This document shows positions 12,309 through 23,659 of a DNA stretch of 64,000 bases, in pieces. The first letter of the stretch is position 1. The number at the start of each line of letters is the position of its first letter. The translations under genes and the position numbers were made by a program. The DNA lies in NCBI GenBank assembly GCA_950295325.1, contig OX485804.1, forward strand, positions 50,022,429-50,086,428, given 5' to 3'. The notes under the pieces are model-generated. The model saw only the letters and a list, made by a program, of their open reading frames with translations. It ran no database searches and was not told the DNA's origin. Origin of the DNA: Polytrichum commune (taxonomy: Eukaryota; Streptophyta; Polytrichopsida; Polytrichales; Polytrichaceae).

Positions 12309-12807
12309 CCCAGGGAGTGCACTGTTCAAGTACTGTATTTATACACGTGGGTGCACAAAAGGGGTATTATTTAAAACAAGCATGTACAAAATGTACGTAC
12401 AAGAGACATATTGCTATTAAGCAAGAAGTAGATAATATACATGAGGCTATAGAAAAATATATGTAAAGTACGCATTTACGCGTTTACGCGTTCAAGTCAG
12501 ACCTGGACCAAGAATCATGTGTTTTTTCATCCACTAAGTAACGACTTTATAACTAAAAATCCATGATTTGATATTATACATATAATAGGGCCATATTTTT
12601 GCATTTCCAAACATTTGTACACATGTTATATACAATTTTTGTATTTGTTTTTGGACCCTTGTGTATGTATGGAAATGTATTTTGAAGCAATGAGATTTGT
12701 AAGTATATTGCTTGATTTTAGCAAAAATAAAATGTATACAGGGGTATTTTAATAAGGGGCATGCACGCACGTGATGCTTGGTTTTAATGAATAGTGCACT
12801 CCCTAAG
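12309..12807. mobile_element. hAT-like MITE (TGCACT family), copy 1
   Basis: A 499-bp element bounded by perfect 8-bp direct repeats ATGAGAAG (12,301-12,308 and 12,808-12,815). Inverted ends are CCCAGGGAGTGCACTGTTCA and, reversed, CTTAGGGAGTGCACTATTCA. The 8-bp duplication and the YAGGG start fit hAT. It shares end sequence and an inner GTGCACAAAAGGGGTATT-type segment with the element at 22,705-23,651. Non-coding. Confidence 0.85.
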
Positions 12808-12895
12808 ATGAGAAGTGGCGTATGGTATTTTATGGCACTATGGTAACTTTCCTAATGGCATTTCTTATGAATAAGTTTACAAGAAGCATCATAAA

Positions 12896-13260
12896 CTTCA
12901 GGAAAATTACCGATCATCTTAGAGGATCTGTGGAATAATGGAAAACCAAAAGATCACAAACATGTAACCAGGTTGGACTTGGAATCACTAGGGTTTTGAC
13001 CCACTAAGCCCAAAAACCTCCCCAGTCACTGTTTGAGAACATTGATGGTATTTCAAACATGACATTCCACTTTTCTTTGTGCATGTGATGTGTGTCCTGA
13101 GGGATTTTTGGACACAATCAGTCAAGACCCTAGTGTTCCAAGTCCAACTAGTTCCATGTTGTGATCTTTCAGTTTTCCTTTATTTAATTTGAAGTATATT
13201 GCATAGATTTCTCTAAGCTGATGGGTAATTTTCGTGAAGTCTTGAGCTTCACCTGTAACT
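12896..13260. repeat. Inverted repeat R2 (large hairpin)
   Basis: The left arm (about 12,896-13,000: TTCAGGAAAATTACC, AGATCACAA, GGTTGGACTTGGAA, TAGGGTTTTGAC) is the reverse complement, with differences, of the right arm (about 13,120-13,240: AGACCCTAGTGTTCCAAGTCC, TTGTGATCTTTC, GGGTAATTTTCGTGAAG). Single arms recur reversed at about 41,870-41,990 and forward at about 63,310-63,500. Likely the termini of a hairpin-type non-autonomous transposon. Confidence 0.7.
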
Positions 13261-13918
13261 ACAATAGTGGTTGGATCTTCCTGTTCATTGCATGTGAGAC
13301 TCGTGCTGAATGTGAGTACTTACACACATATTGAACATCATACTTTTGTCATACTTCAGTTTTCCTTTATTAATTCCAAACGTATTCCATAGATCCCTCT
13401 AAGCTGATGGGTAATTTTCCTGAAGTCTTGAGCTTCACCTGTAAACTACAATAGTGGTATGGTTCTTCCCGATCATTAGCATGTGAGACTCGTGCTGAAT
13501 GTGAGTACTTACACACGCATTGAACATCATACTTTTATCGTACTTCAGTTTTCCTTTATTAACTTTAAGTATATTCCATAGATCCCTCTAAGGTGATCGG
13601 TAATTTTTGTGAAGTCGTGAGCTTCATCTGTAACTACAATGGTGGTATGGTTCTCCCCGGTTATATATTAGCATGTGAGACTCGTGCTGGATGTCAGTAC
13701 TTCCACACGCATTCAACATCATACTTTTATCGTACTTCAGTTTTCTTTTATTAATTCCAAACGTATTCCATAGATCCCTCTAAGCTGATGGGTAATTTTC
13801 CTGAAGTCTTGAACTTCACCTGCAACTACAATAGTGGTTGGTTCTCCTCATTCATTTGCATGTGATACTCATGCCGGAAGTGAGTACTTACACACGCATT
13901 GAACATCATACTTTTATG
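13171..13918. repeat. Tandem array, four units of 187-192 bp
   Basis: Units start at AGTTTTCCTTTATT near 13,171, 13,358, 13,547 and 13,739. Each contains CATAGATCCCTCTAAG, GGTAATTTT, GAGCTTCACCTGTAA and GCATGTGAGACTCGTGCTG. The first unit is continuous with the right arm of the R2 hairpin, so the array appears to have grown from a transposon terminus. Confidence 0.88.
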
Positions 13919-13963
13919 TATTGGTCCTGAGTGAGTCCCGACTCCCTAGTCCCCACACAGTTC

Positions 13964-14388
13964 TAAGGTAGAAATACCATAACCCATTAACCACCCTCTA
14001 GCCGTGCACTACACCACTGTCATAATGGTGAAGTGTCATTTCTATAATGGATCATGGCTTTGCGGCAACTTTAATGCATGTACACTTAGTGTAGCCAATG
14101 GGAGTCAAGTGTTAATGTACTCATGAGGTAACCGATTTAGGCGATGTTCTGTATGGAAATGCGGATTACCGTGTTCGTTGTAGGGAGAATCTAGTGAACG
14201 AGTAGGGGTTTGGACAACTTTTCACTTTGAAAAATTGTAGCATTTTTTGTATAGGGCAGAAAAATATGAAACAACTTGCATTCTTCATGAATCCTTCTCG
14301 TCTATCTTGGAAAATTATCTCATGATTGTCAGACCAAATCTTCAATGCAAATTACCTTATTTTCACGGGTTATGGTATTTCTACCTTA
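13964..14388. mobile_element. Small TIR element
   Basis: Perfect 22-bp inverted repeats at 13,964-13,985 (TAAGGTAGAAATACCATAAC then CC) and 14,367-14,388. If the outer TA is the target-site duplication, this is a 421-bp Tc1/mariner-type MITE starting AGGTAGAAATACC. No coding potential recognised. Confidence 0.65.
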
Positions 14389-15707
14389 AAGGAGGTCACG
14401 GATTCATGGCAGCCTAATAAGGGTCGATTTACACTACGATCAATGGCCCTTGAAACTCCATAACATTACTCACTGATGTGGGTTCATTTTGTGGGCCATG
14501 GGAATATAAGCATGGGAGGTTGGGAGCTTAGTATGAATCCGAGCCATCCTAAGGTTATATTTTCATGGTCTACAGAACGGAAGCACATCATCTAGTGACG
14601 ATGAGTTTTCTACAGGGTGTAGAGTTATTTGTAAAGCTTTGGCATCAAACTCACGCGGAGTTGGCTAAAACATTAGTATGAGAGGTTATGCATAAAGTCA
14701 CCCAAGTATTTTTCATGCTTAGATTATCATATTCAAAGAGCGGTGTAATGTTGTTAATTATCAACTTTCTAGCTTGTCGTACTAAGATGGGTGGGCTGAG
14801 CTCGCCTTTCATAAGTTGATTTGGGATTTAGGGCGGGAGTTCCCATGGTCATACCTTATTTTTGATCCTAATGTTCTCTCCAAGTTTTCGGGATGGCAGG
14901 AGGAGGCCCAAAAAACTTCACCCAACTTTCAAAACAAACGTTAAAACACAACGAGCTAAGTAGTTCTTAATAGAAAGTTTGCTCCCTTTGACGGACTTTA
15001 CGGATATTAACTCTTGTACCATGGACATTGAATTTGAAATTTGCGTCATCACAAGCTAACTTTCAAGTGCAGTGTAAAGACTACTGTTGGATTGGTATAT
15101 AGGCGAGTGGATGGTATTGATACACAAGTTCAATAATGGCTTCAAAAGAACCTACCTTGGTATCAATATTTTGATCATATTCAAATATTGATGCTTTGTG
15201 GGTACTCTGTGGGTATTACAAGATGAAAGATTTTTATTTTTGCCAGACTCATCAATTGGATCAAATGCCATCCTGATCATATTCATATGCGTGATTTGAT
15301 CCTGGCGTGGAGGGTTTTTGAAGTATATGGAAATGAATAGTATCCAAAACAAAAACATTGTCAAATATCTGTACCCTGCTTGTGTATATTATTTTTTGCA
15401 CACTCCTCATTACATATCAATTAGTATAATTTTTTTGACAACTGTCTAGCATAGTAAAAGAAATACCGTGCAACTCAGCTCTCAATCAATTTCTATTTCA
15501 TTAGCATCCTGTTCATTTGAGCCCTTCCACTCTTTAAGTCGAAGTAAATCAAGGATTGTAAGCTTTTGAAGTCTCACGGTCTCCCGATTTTGTATTAGAC
15601 CCACCTCCTTCAACCTTGAGGTAAGCTTGATGCAAGATCCAACCTAGATCAAGGAAAAAAATATCCATTTCATGCTCTGTAGGAGTCCATGTAGATTTCT
15701 CATCCAA
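14389..15707. other. No recognisable gene
   Basis: AT-rich flank of the large transposon. The minus-strand open frame at 15,152-15,364 is short and unfamiliar. Nothing else supported. Confidence 0.4.
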
Positions 15708-15735
15708 AACACTATATTCGTTAATTGGAGACTTT
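15708..15735 (+). repeat. Left terminal inverted repeat of the large transposon
   Basis: 28 bp, AACACTATATTCGTTA followed by A and TTGGAGACTTT. It pairs with 32,975-33,002 with one mismatch (A versus T at position 17). Inside it follows an inner dyad (GAGACTTT..AAAGTCTC). Confidence 0.88.
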
Positions 15736-15989
15736 GGAAAGTCTCAAAATAAATTGGACCCGTAGTTTCGGATGCGAATATTGTGAACGTAGGGAACATG
15801 GGGAACAATGGCAACATAATGTTCGAAAGATCCATATGTGATGAATATATATGTTTCTAAATATAGTAATTATTTGGGGGATAATCAAAACTATGCCAAC
15901 ACAATATTCCAATGTCACAAATTCACAATTATTTTGTATTTTTGATTTTGTATTGAACAAAATTAACGAATCTATAAATAGCCATCTGA

Positions 15990-16225
15990 TTTTATATCTA
16001 GGGACTCTTGGATGCGTATCCCAAACATAACATCTTAGCCAATTGTGGGTGAATTGAACGGCACATCCCAAACGCAACAATATTAAAATAATTTGACAGT
16101 GTGTATAAGAAATTGCAAATTAGCATCTGCAATATAATTATATAGTTTGGACTCCACATCCGTAAACAAAAACATATAAAAAACATTTGATAGCGCATGT
16201 GAAGTTGGATTCCACATCCGTAAAT
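15990..16225. repeat. Left subterminal motif cluster
   Basis: Degenerate half-sites of the element's palindrome: TGGATGCGTATCCCAAAC near 16,010, GGACTCCACATCCGTAAAC near 16,150 and GGATTCCACATCCGTAAAT near 16,208. A matching CGGACTTCCATCCGTAAC occurs near the right end at 32,270. Confidence 0.6.
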
Positions 16226-16364
16226 CAATACAATCATGATATATAATTGTAATCTATAAAATTGCTATAAAATGTGTCTAATATAGTATTCGACCCCAAT
16301 GTCATATATTTCATGAAAAACCAAGACACATTTCAAATAATTGTGGTCCAACCCTACGTCAATA

Positions 16365-19300
16365 TCATTCTCCATCTTCATCTTCAGCTTCATTTCCATT
16401 CTCGACATCGTTTTCTGCAGCAGCAATACGTGCCAAATTGTCTTTGGCAAAATCTATATGTTTTTGGGGGATGGTCATTGTCTCTGATTTGGAACCTTTG
16501 CGTGGTTTCCAAGCACAAAGTATGGTATCTGTGTTTATCCATATTGGTTCGTATGCTGAGTCCATTGTCCATTTGAAACCTTTTTTGGTGTCCCACCCTA
16601 AATATGTGCGGAGCACATTTTGATCTTTGGTGCTAGGACGGCAATATTCCACCTCAATTTGATGAAAATTTGGGCTAGTTGGAACAAAATTTGGTGATGA
16701 CAATGCTTTTACCAACCAAATCGGTTTAGGGTGCTCCTCATCTCCAGGACGTACGAGGATCATATACCCTTCGTAGCAATCAACAGCCACACGAAATGAT
16801 GGAGCCGGACGATTACGAGCTGGGCCAACATAATGGTCGTCCGCTGCGAACTCTTCACGGATGTCCCCATTGTCGAAGAACATGGCCTCAGATTCCACGA
16901 TTGTCACTCGGCTTTGTGGCCAAAAATCTTGTGTCAAACATGAATGTGTTTCGACATCGGGTGCTAGCAATGCTGAGCGAATGCGATCCCAGTACGTAAT
17001 CAATGGTTCGTGGGTATCCCGAACACGCCTTGTGATGTCTTCCTCGCACAATTCTTTCCAATATTGGATGAATCCGGATATACCTTTGATGATTTCTGGT
17101 CCATTCCTCATGGGGTTGGGTTTGCAAGGCTTCGGCTCCCCATCAGGTAGCATACATTTGCCCTCTTCGTTTTGGCGCCATACGAGTATCCCTTCCTCTG
17201 GACCCCAATCCGGGGAAGTGCACAAAACTTTGAATTGCATGGCCGGCAAACCATCATCACGCATATAGTATCGGAATTGTTGAGCCTTGGTATGGCCCAC
17301 TAAACGGTCACCTCCCTTAAGAATGAATGGTTCGATAAACGCTTTGAAATCGGGCACTTCTTCAATCAAATGCGGGATGACTGGCACATTATCCAAATCC
17401 ATGTATGATTTCATGAGAAGAGGAATCGTCGGAAAATCCTCCTCGTGCAACTTCATACTCCAACGTCCAAATGAAGCGTCAATGTCATCATGCGTGTGGC
17501 CAACCATCAAAAAAGACACAAACACTTCTTTGAAAATGCCCTTGGCTACGAGCAATGACCAAAAACAAAACACGTATCGACATTTGTTGTCTTTGGCACA
17601 ATTGTTCAGTTGCACATGTAGAGTTGGAGGCAAAGGTTTAGCAAGAACGGTTTATTCAGGCGGTTCTTGCAGTGACGATAGACATACTTCTTTCCCTTCT
17701 AGCACAGCCTCATAAATCGGTGTTGTTCCACATCCAACAAAAAGAGCGCGAGAGGATGATGTTGGCGGACTCTCAAGATCTCGTAGAAGTTTTGCAAAAG
17801 ACCCTACGGTATGATTGGCGTCGCCTGGATAGAAATCCAAGCCATAATGTGCATACTTGACGTCCACATGGCCATGTGCGATCATACCTGAATTAAGACA
17901 TACAAATGAGAAGTACATTCCAATATCATTTATGATAAGGAAATTCAATTTTTCCGCAAGCATGCCAAGAAAATGAACAAACACTTACGGATGTACATCC
18001 GTAACTCTTAACGATGAGTATGTGGGTTCGCAAAAAAAATGTGAAAACCAACGAACCTGTGACAGATATTGGGAGCTTGAAATATCCATCTGTAGCCTTT
18101 ATTTTCCGTGCATAACAAGGGCACGCAGTCTTCGCATGGTCCATTTTGTCATGAATGATTGTCAAAACCTCATTCGACCTCATTATCGATAATGCGCGAT
18201 TCTTGTAGTAGTCTTGACGGTGTGCCTCTTGGTTGTTGACATGCTCAATGTATTTCCGTTGATGTCTATTGTGCGACTCAGTCCCTATGGGATGTGCATC
18301 TCGAAGGCCCTTGTATTTCTCACAAGCAGAACACCTGGCAAACTTATCCCCAGGCCTCTTCGTAATGTACTCTGCAAATTGTTGATTCTTGATCACACTC
18401 AATTTTGACAACGAAATCGGCCCACATCCAGCCTTTTGGCCAACCTCATTAACATCCATAAGTATGTTCTTCCATTTTGTCCCTGTAGGCAAAACCATCT
18501 GGACAACCTTTTCCCCCGACGGCAGAGTCCGTGTCTTGTGTGGCATCGCATCTGCTAATGGCATAATGATGGTTGATAGTGTTGCAGCTGCTTGGAGTGC
18601 TGCCTCCCTGGGCTTCTTTGTACCAGAGTTGCCATGGAACCGAGAACGCCGTCCTTGCAGCGAGTAGTTCCGGAACCTATAAAAATCTGCCTTTGAAACT
18701 GCATGTATAATGTACCATGCCGTGCAGCATACCTCTATATTTTCCAAGGTCACAACCTTACGACCTTCGGCATCAAAGTGCATGTTGCGATGGACTTCAA
18801 GTTTCTTTGCAGATCGCATCCGAAAGTCCGCAAGCCACATCTCTTGTCTTAAAGATTTGATTTTGTCACGGGGAAATAGTTGGCAACACATTTTTGCACA
18901 ACAATCCTTTGTTGCTACGGACCTAATAGATGTGTCTCCCAATGTTAGATCTCGACGACGTTGCGTGGGTTCACGGGGCACGCGAACGGAATCATATTTA
19001 CGCCGACCTTGTCTAGGACGCATTGTGGCGAACAAAGTCTTTTGTATTTCCTCAAAACGACGTGCATGATTCCACAAGCTGACACCATCGTGAAGAACAC
19101 TTCGCAACGGCCATCGACGAAGAGAGAATCTCCAACCAGGAGGTACTTCCAATGGATGTAAGGAGTTCAAAATGCACACCCCAACATCTTCCTCCCCAAG
19201 GGGATTTGCATCAATACAGTCCATAGGATTTGAGTTCCTACAAACACCATTGGCCACGGGGACGCCGTATCCATTGAATATGACAACATCAAGATCAATC

Positions 19301-19461
19301 CATTGTTCCCGCGAATAACCCTCACATGTTGGTATGAAATCATCCTCTGCATTGGCGACACCAATTGTAGTTTCATGTTCCATGACACCTTCAAATTCGC
19401 TAGCATAGCTTGACGCTTCCGAAGAGAACTCGAATGCACTATCTCGGACGTTGGAATCCAT
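16365..19461 (-). CDS. Transposase-like protein (DUF7869-type), two exons, one internal stop
   Basis: Exon 1 is 19,461-18,057 and exon 2 is 17,887-16,365; the 169-bp intron has GT..AG ends and phase 1. About 975 codons. An upstream in-frame ATG at 19,521 would add 20 residues; I prefer 19,461 (MDSNVRDSAFEF). Seen motifs in order: CCAKMCCQLFPRDK, VCCTAWYIIHAVSKADFYR, FARCSACEKYKGLRDAHPIG, LTIIHDKMDHAKTACP, then across the splice GMIAHGHVDVKYAHYGLDF, LHVQLNNCAKDNKCRY and FLMVGHTHDDIDASFGRWS. This architecture matches DUF7869 proteins, a probable RNase-H-fold transposase family of plant and protist genomes. Two lesions: an in-frame TAA at 17,652-17,654, and QLNN where I expect QLDN (a likely catalytic Asp to Asn). 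The tail is acidic (AEDEDGE). The intron carries the element's palindrome. Probably inactive in this copy. Confidence 0.75.
17985..18004. repeat. Palindrome in the transposase intron
   Basis: TTACGGATGTACATCCGTAA, a perfect 20-bp dyad. Relative to the element consensus it differs at paired positions on both arms, keeping symmetry. Confidence 0.85.
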
Positions 19462-19599
19462 GGCCACTACAAGTGACCCACATGAAGAGTATGTCAAAAT
19501 ATCCCATTCAATAAATGTCATGGATAGTCCTAACGCTTATTGTCAATGAAACACAATGTCAACAATAGTGGATTTCATGGCCTGGAAACAAAGACACAT

Positions 19600-20140
19600 T
19601 GGTATACGAACGCGCGTACATATATCTCCATGTAACAACATTATCAGTGCAAGCACGCGCATACATATGTCTTTATTTGTTCATAGTCGGCGGAAAGGTC
19701 CAGACAACAAAAACATGACAGTTTTATGGGCGCGCACCCGTAAATCTCTTCGTGGTCAAAGAGGTCAATATCATGCGCAAATGTTTTCGCAAACTATACA
19801 ACATAGGTATACGGACGTGCGTCCGCAAACATCCGAATGTCAAAAGTCAGTGTTGTGCAAGACACACAGAGGTTTAGGAAACCAAGATGTCCAGGTGCCA
19901 GGTTCCTACTGTGTATTATGAATGTCAAAATATTATACTATGACACATAGGGTGATGCAAGCTTAGGGTTTAGGGATCTTATACCTCCATTGACCGTACA
20001 GTCTCAATGTAATATTCTACATAGCACATAGTGAAAAGTATGGAACCAAAGGTTTGCAGGTTTACGGATGCGCGTCCGTAAACCTCTCTGTACCTCATTA
20101 CTAGCACAAATAGGTTTAGGTTACTGGACGTGAGTCAGAA
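19600..20140. repeat. Decayed palindrome copies upstream of the transposase gene
   Basis: Imperfect copies near 19,601-19,620 (ACGAACGCGCGTACA), 19,726-19,745, 19,807-19,830 (ACGGACGTGCGTCCGCAAAC), 20,060-20,083 (one mismatch from perfect) and 20,122-20,140 (very decayed). They lie between the transposase start and the regular 95-bp array, in its presumed promoter or 5' leader. Confidence 0.7.
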
Positions 20141-20242
20141 AATTTTCATGACAATACAGTCTCGTTGGTATACTATACATGGCAAGTGGTCATGATGTCA
20201 GCTCAGGTGCAATACCGAACAATGGAACAAAAAGGTGCAAAA

Positions 20243-20646
20243 GTTTACGGACGCGCGTCCGTAAACCTCAATGTAGATGAAATAGGTCAAGTATAATTCT
20301 CACTGCAATAGATATCCAATCAAGCAAGAGGTTAAAGGTTTACGGACGCGCGTCCGTAAACCTTAATGTACATGAAATAGCTGAAGTATAATTCTCACAA
20401 CAATAGATATCCAATCAAGCAAGAGGTTTAAGGTTTACGGATGCGCGTCCGTAAACCTCAATGTAAATGAAATAACTCAAGTATAATTCTCACAGAAATA
20501 CATATCCAATCAAGCAAGAGGTTTAAGGTTTATGGACGCGCGTCCGTAAACCTCAATGTACATGAAATAGCTCAAGTGCAATTCTCACAGAAATAGATAT
20601 CCAACCAAGCAAGAGGTTTAAGGTTTACGGACGCACGTCCGTAAAC
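20243..20646. repeat. 95-bp tandem array, each unit with one palindrome
   Basis: Palindromes start at 20,243, 20,338, 20,433, 20,528 and 20,623, exactly 95 bp apart. Each is GTTTACGG-ACGCGCG-TCCGTAAAC or a one-base variant. The spacer carries CTCAAGTATAATTCTCACAG and ATATCCAATCAAGCAAGAGG. Located about 0.8-1.2 kb upstream of the transposase start codon. Confidence 0.95.
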
Positions 20647-20649
20647 CTC

Positions 20650-21480
20650 CGTGATTTGCGGCGCCATAATAGGACCATTTCACCAGGAACGATACTTGCC
20701 ATAAACAAAAATCAATCACTATAAGGATCCAGACAGTGCAATCCACATAAAAATTGGCTCCACTAATGGGTTTATGGCTTGGAATTTAGTGTTTAGGGTA
20801 TAAAAGGTCCATTGCAATAGGATCTGTACCTGCACGAAATAAACATCCAGAACACTACAAGGGTCCAAGCAGCGCAACCCACATCTGAGATGCAAAAAGA
20901 GTCCCTTGGTGGAGGGGTGTCCCCTTAAGTACTGATCGTTTCCCTTGGATCCGTTTTCCAACATAGGATACTAGCCACCATCTACGTCCTATAAATAAAA
21001 ACCTAACATTACTACATTCCGTGTGCCAGCCTTACAATGGAATGTGTATTCATAGTGGACAACATGCATAGACGATGAGTCCACATAATGACAAAGCAAA
21101 AGGCATCTACGTATTTATGGTGGACAACAAAGAAAATAGGCTAATAATATATGAGCATTGAACATTGTTGAGGGGTGGTTTATAATATTGAAGTACCTAA
21201 TATTGAGAGGTCATTGTAGAACTAGGAGACAGAAAATTATAGTGTCGTGTGAAACATCAACCACAACAACAACAATAGTACATGGAGTATAAAAATACGT
21301 GTCATTCAAAATTAAACTAGCATCTATTTTATTGTTTTGCATACGATGTAATGATATTCACTCCAATATCATGTTATCTCCTCTCATCTAGCATTTAAAC
21401 TAGTAATTACATTTGCCACCACCCTACCATCCAACCCGTTTAATTTACCCACTTTTACACACCTATACATAATTATATTA
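20650..21480. other. Interior of the large transposon; no gene seen
   Basis: A diverged direct duplication spans about 20,700-20,760 and 20,830-20,890 (ACTATAAGGATCCAGACAGTGCAATCCACAT against ACTACAAGGGTCCAAGCAGCGCAACCCACAT, given here only as landmarks 20,720 and 20,855). CCTATAAATA near 20,988 could be a TATA-like element on the plus strand. No open frame of note. Confidence 0.4.
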
Positions 21481-22696
21481 ATACGTACACAAACTTTGAG
21501 CGCCTAGATGCCATGAAAATAGCACATCTATTGTCATAGGCACTATGGGTTGCTTTAAAATCAATATTCTCAATTTCCTCTCTTAACCTTAGGGCCCCCT
21601 TCAATACATCAACATTTATTTCAAAAAAAATAATACTAGCATTCTTAATGTACTATACGTGAGACAAAAAACAATTTTTAGTACCCCATGTACATTATCT
21701 ACAATATTGACTCAAACAATAGCAGTTGTTGTTCTAAGTAACATTATGAGCCCAACAAAGCATAATGGAGAGAAGGGGAGGGTAGGGTATCCAAATATTA
21801 TAAAGGCAAGCAATTTTAAGTTGGTGACAGAAGGGGGATACTCTCATTAGTTCATACGTGGTACCCTAAATCCTAAACCCTAAACCCTAAACCCTAAACC
21901 CTAAACACTATACCCTATACCCTATACCCTATAACCGCCCACCCCTGAACAAACACAACGACATACGGTACGCATGGTTAACTGAATAACTCCCAATACA
22001 TGTGTAGCCTTAAGTGGAAGTAATTCAAAACTATATGACTACCTTTAAATTTTGTAAAATAAAACCATAAACATTTCAAATGTGAAGCAAATTTAGGGGT
22101 AACCTTACCTTTCATTTTTTTAAATCTTTCTTTGGCTTTAAACCATTTGCTTTAAACATATACTTTTGATGAAAGGTTTTGAAGATCGTATATTGGTATT
22201 CTATAATCGAGTCCTAAACACAACTCACCACCGAAAGAAAACTCCAAATATAAACAAGTTTGCTACTACTTATAAGCGATAATACAAGCTGAGGCCTATG
22301 TGTGGAAGGATTGGATGGATCCGAAAGGTTGTTTAATGTACAAGAGGGATGTACATTCAACACATACCCATGCATTTTGTTTTAATACAAGCTTAGACCT
22401 ATGTGTGGAGGGATTGAATTAATCCGTAATGTTGTTTAAGGTATTACAAGCATATGAATTCTCCCCATATCTCGATGTTTCGGTTTTGTTAATTGCGTTT
22501 CACAACTTATTGCGATAATTGAGGGATTCACAAGTATTTCTTGGCAAAGTTTCATGAGAATTTGTGGCCAATTGGTATATTGCCCCAATTGCATTTGAAT
22601 CCCACCTTTGAGAAGAAAAAGAATTCTTATACTGAAGTTAATCACCAAGACATCCTTTTATTGAATATTATTACTATTCTCGAAATATAGAGTCCC
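21480..22696. repeat. Partial R1 copy followed by interstitial telomeric repeat and unassigned DNA
   Basis: 21,480-21,860 resembles part of R1 (CACATCTATTGTCAT, TTAGGGCCCCCTTCAAT, TTCATACGTGG). It runs into the telomere-like block at 21,863. Downstream, 22,280-22,330 and 22,385-22,435 share a short direct repeat (AGCTGAGGCCTATGTGTGG / AGCTTAGACCTATGTGTGG). Probably foreign DNA inserted into the large transposon. Confidence 0.45.
21863..21935. repeat. Interstitial telomere-type repeat (CCCTAAA)n
   Basis: About five CCCTAAA units, the plant telomere repeat, grade into CCCTATA variants. It lies at the end of the partial R1 copy, inside the large transposon. Confidence 0.9.
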
Positions 22697-22704
22697 CTCC
22701 ATAG

Positions 22705-23651
22705 CTCGGGGGGTGCACTGTACTAAACATGTACGAGTCATACGTGAGTGCACAGGAGGGGTATTTATTTGGACCTTGCCGTATTGCATATACATATGGT
22801 ATACATGTTATAATTTATAGTTACGTACATATATGGAAGGCCTTTAAAAAGTATAGAATAATTGTACTTGTATGGTATTGTTACTATACTATATATCATA
22901 AGTGTTCATATTGGATAAGTTTTCATAAGGTTTGGTTTGTTGGGAGAGTTTATAGGATGCGGAGGAAGTTTGGTAATCGTTGGGTGGAGTATAGGGATCC
23001 ATTTGACTTGATGGACCGTCCATCAAACGTGGAGATTGGTTTATGTTGGTATCAAAAGGGGCTAACAACAAGTGGACATATGATCTTATTGATCATTCCA
23101 TGGTAGACTTAGAGACAATAATTGCATTTGTATACTTATGTTAATGACTCTCGGGGGGGGGGGGGGGGCAGTCATTGGTTGGAGTAGCAATATACGTGCA
23201 AACAAATGATAGGGTATTTTAAAAACATGGGGGCAAAAAATTATAAATGGACTTAAGAGTAATATAGGGTATCAAAAATGGCACTGGACATCTTTAAAGT
23301 AGTATAGGGTATGGAATAATTGGTAATTTGGAATTATAAGTAATGCAAGCCATTTTTCTATTAACCCAAAGTAGAAATTTATATAATGATAGCATGTGAA
23401 AAAAATAAGAGAATTGAAAGTAATACCCCCTTATATCCTTATTTTTTTAACACACTGCCCCCCCGAGTAATGACTAATATATATGAATGGATGTTTTTTT
23501 GTGTATACATATTGTCGCTTGTATATTTATTGTTGCAATTGTATGTGTATTACTTCATTTCACAAAAAATCACTTGTATATATTAGGGGGTTTTTAGAGT
23601 ATGCAGTGAACGCACGTGATTCTAGGTTTTAATGAAAGGTGCTCCCCCACT
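22705..23651. mobile_element. hAT-like MITE (TGCACT family), copy 2, nested
   Basis: A 947-bp element with perfect 8-bp target-site duplications CTCCATAG (22,697-22,704 and 23,652-23,659). The left end is CTCGGGGGGTGCACTGTACT; the right end, read inward, is AGTGGGGGAGCACCTTTCAT. It shares inner end segments with the copy at 12,309-12,807 (GTGCACA..GGGGTATT; ACGCACGTGAT..TTTTAATGAA). It contains another MITE at 23,150-23,467 and lies inside the large transposon, so three insertion layers are stacked. An unfamiliar open frame (22,729-23,106) starts just inside the left end. Confidence 0.85.
23150..23467. mobile_element. Poly-G-ended MITE nested in a MITE
   Basis: A 318-bp element flanked by perfect TAATGACT duplications (23,142-23,149 and 23,468-23,475). 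Ends are CTCG plus 16 G in total then CAGT, and the inverted CTCGGGGGGGCAGT. Same terminal type as 686-1,284. Non-coding. Confidence 0.88.
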
Positions 23652-23659
23652 CTCCATAG

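Noticed and set aside
12466..12495. TTTACGCGTTTACGCGTTC as another copy of the transposon palindrome
   Set aside because: It lacks the GGACG/CGTCC arms; a short local repeat inside a hAT-like MITE.
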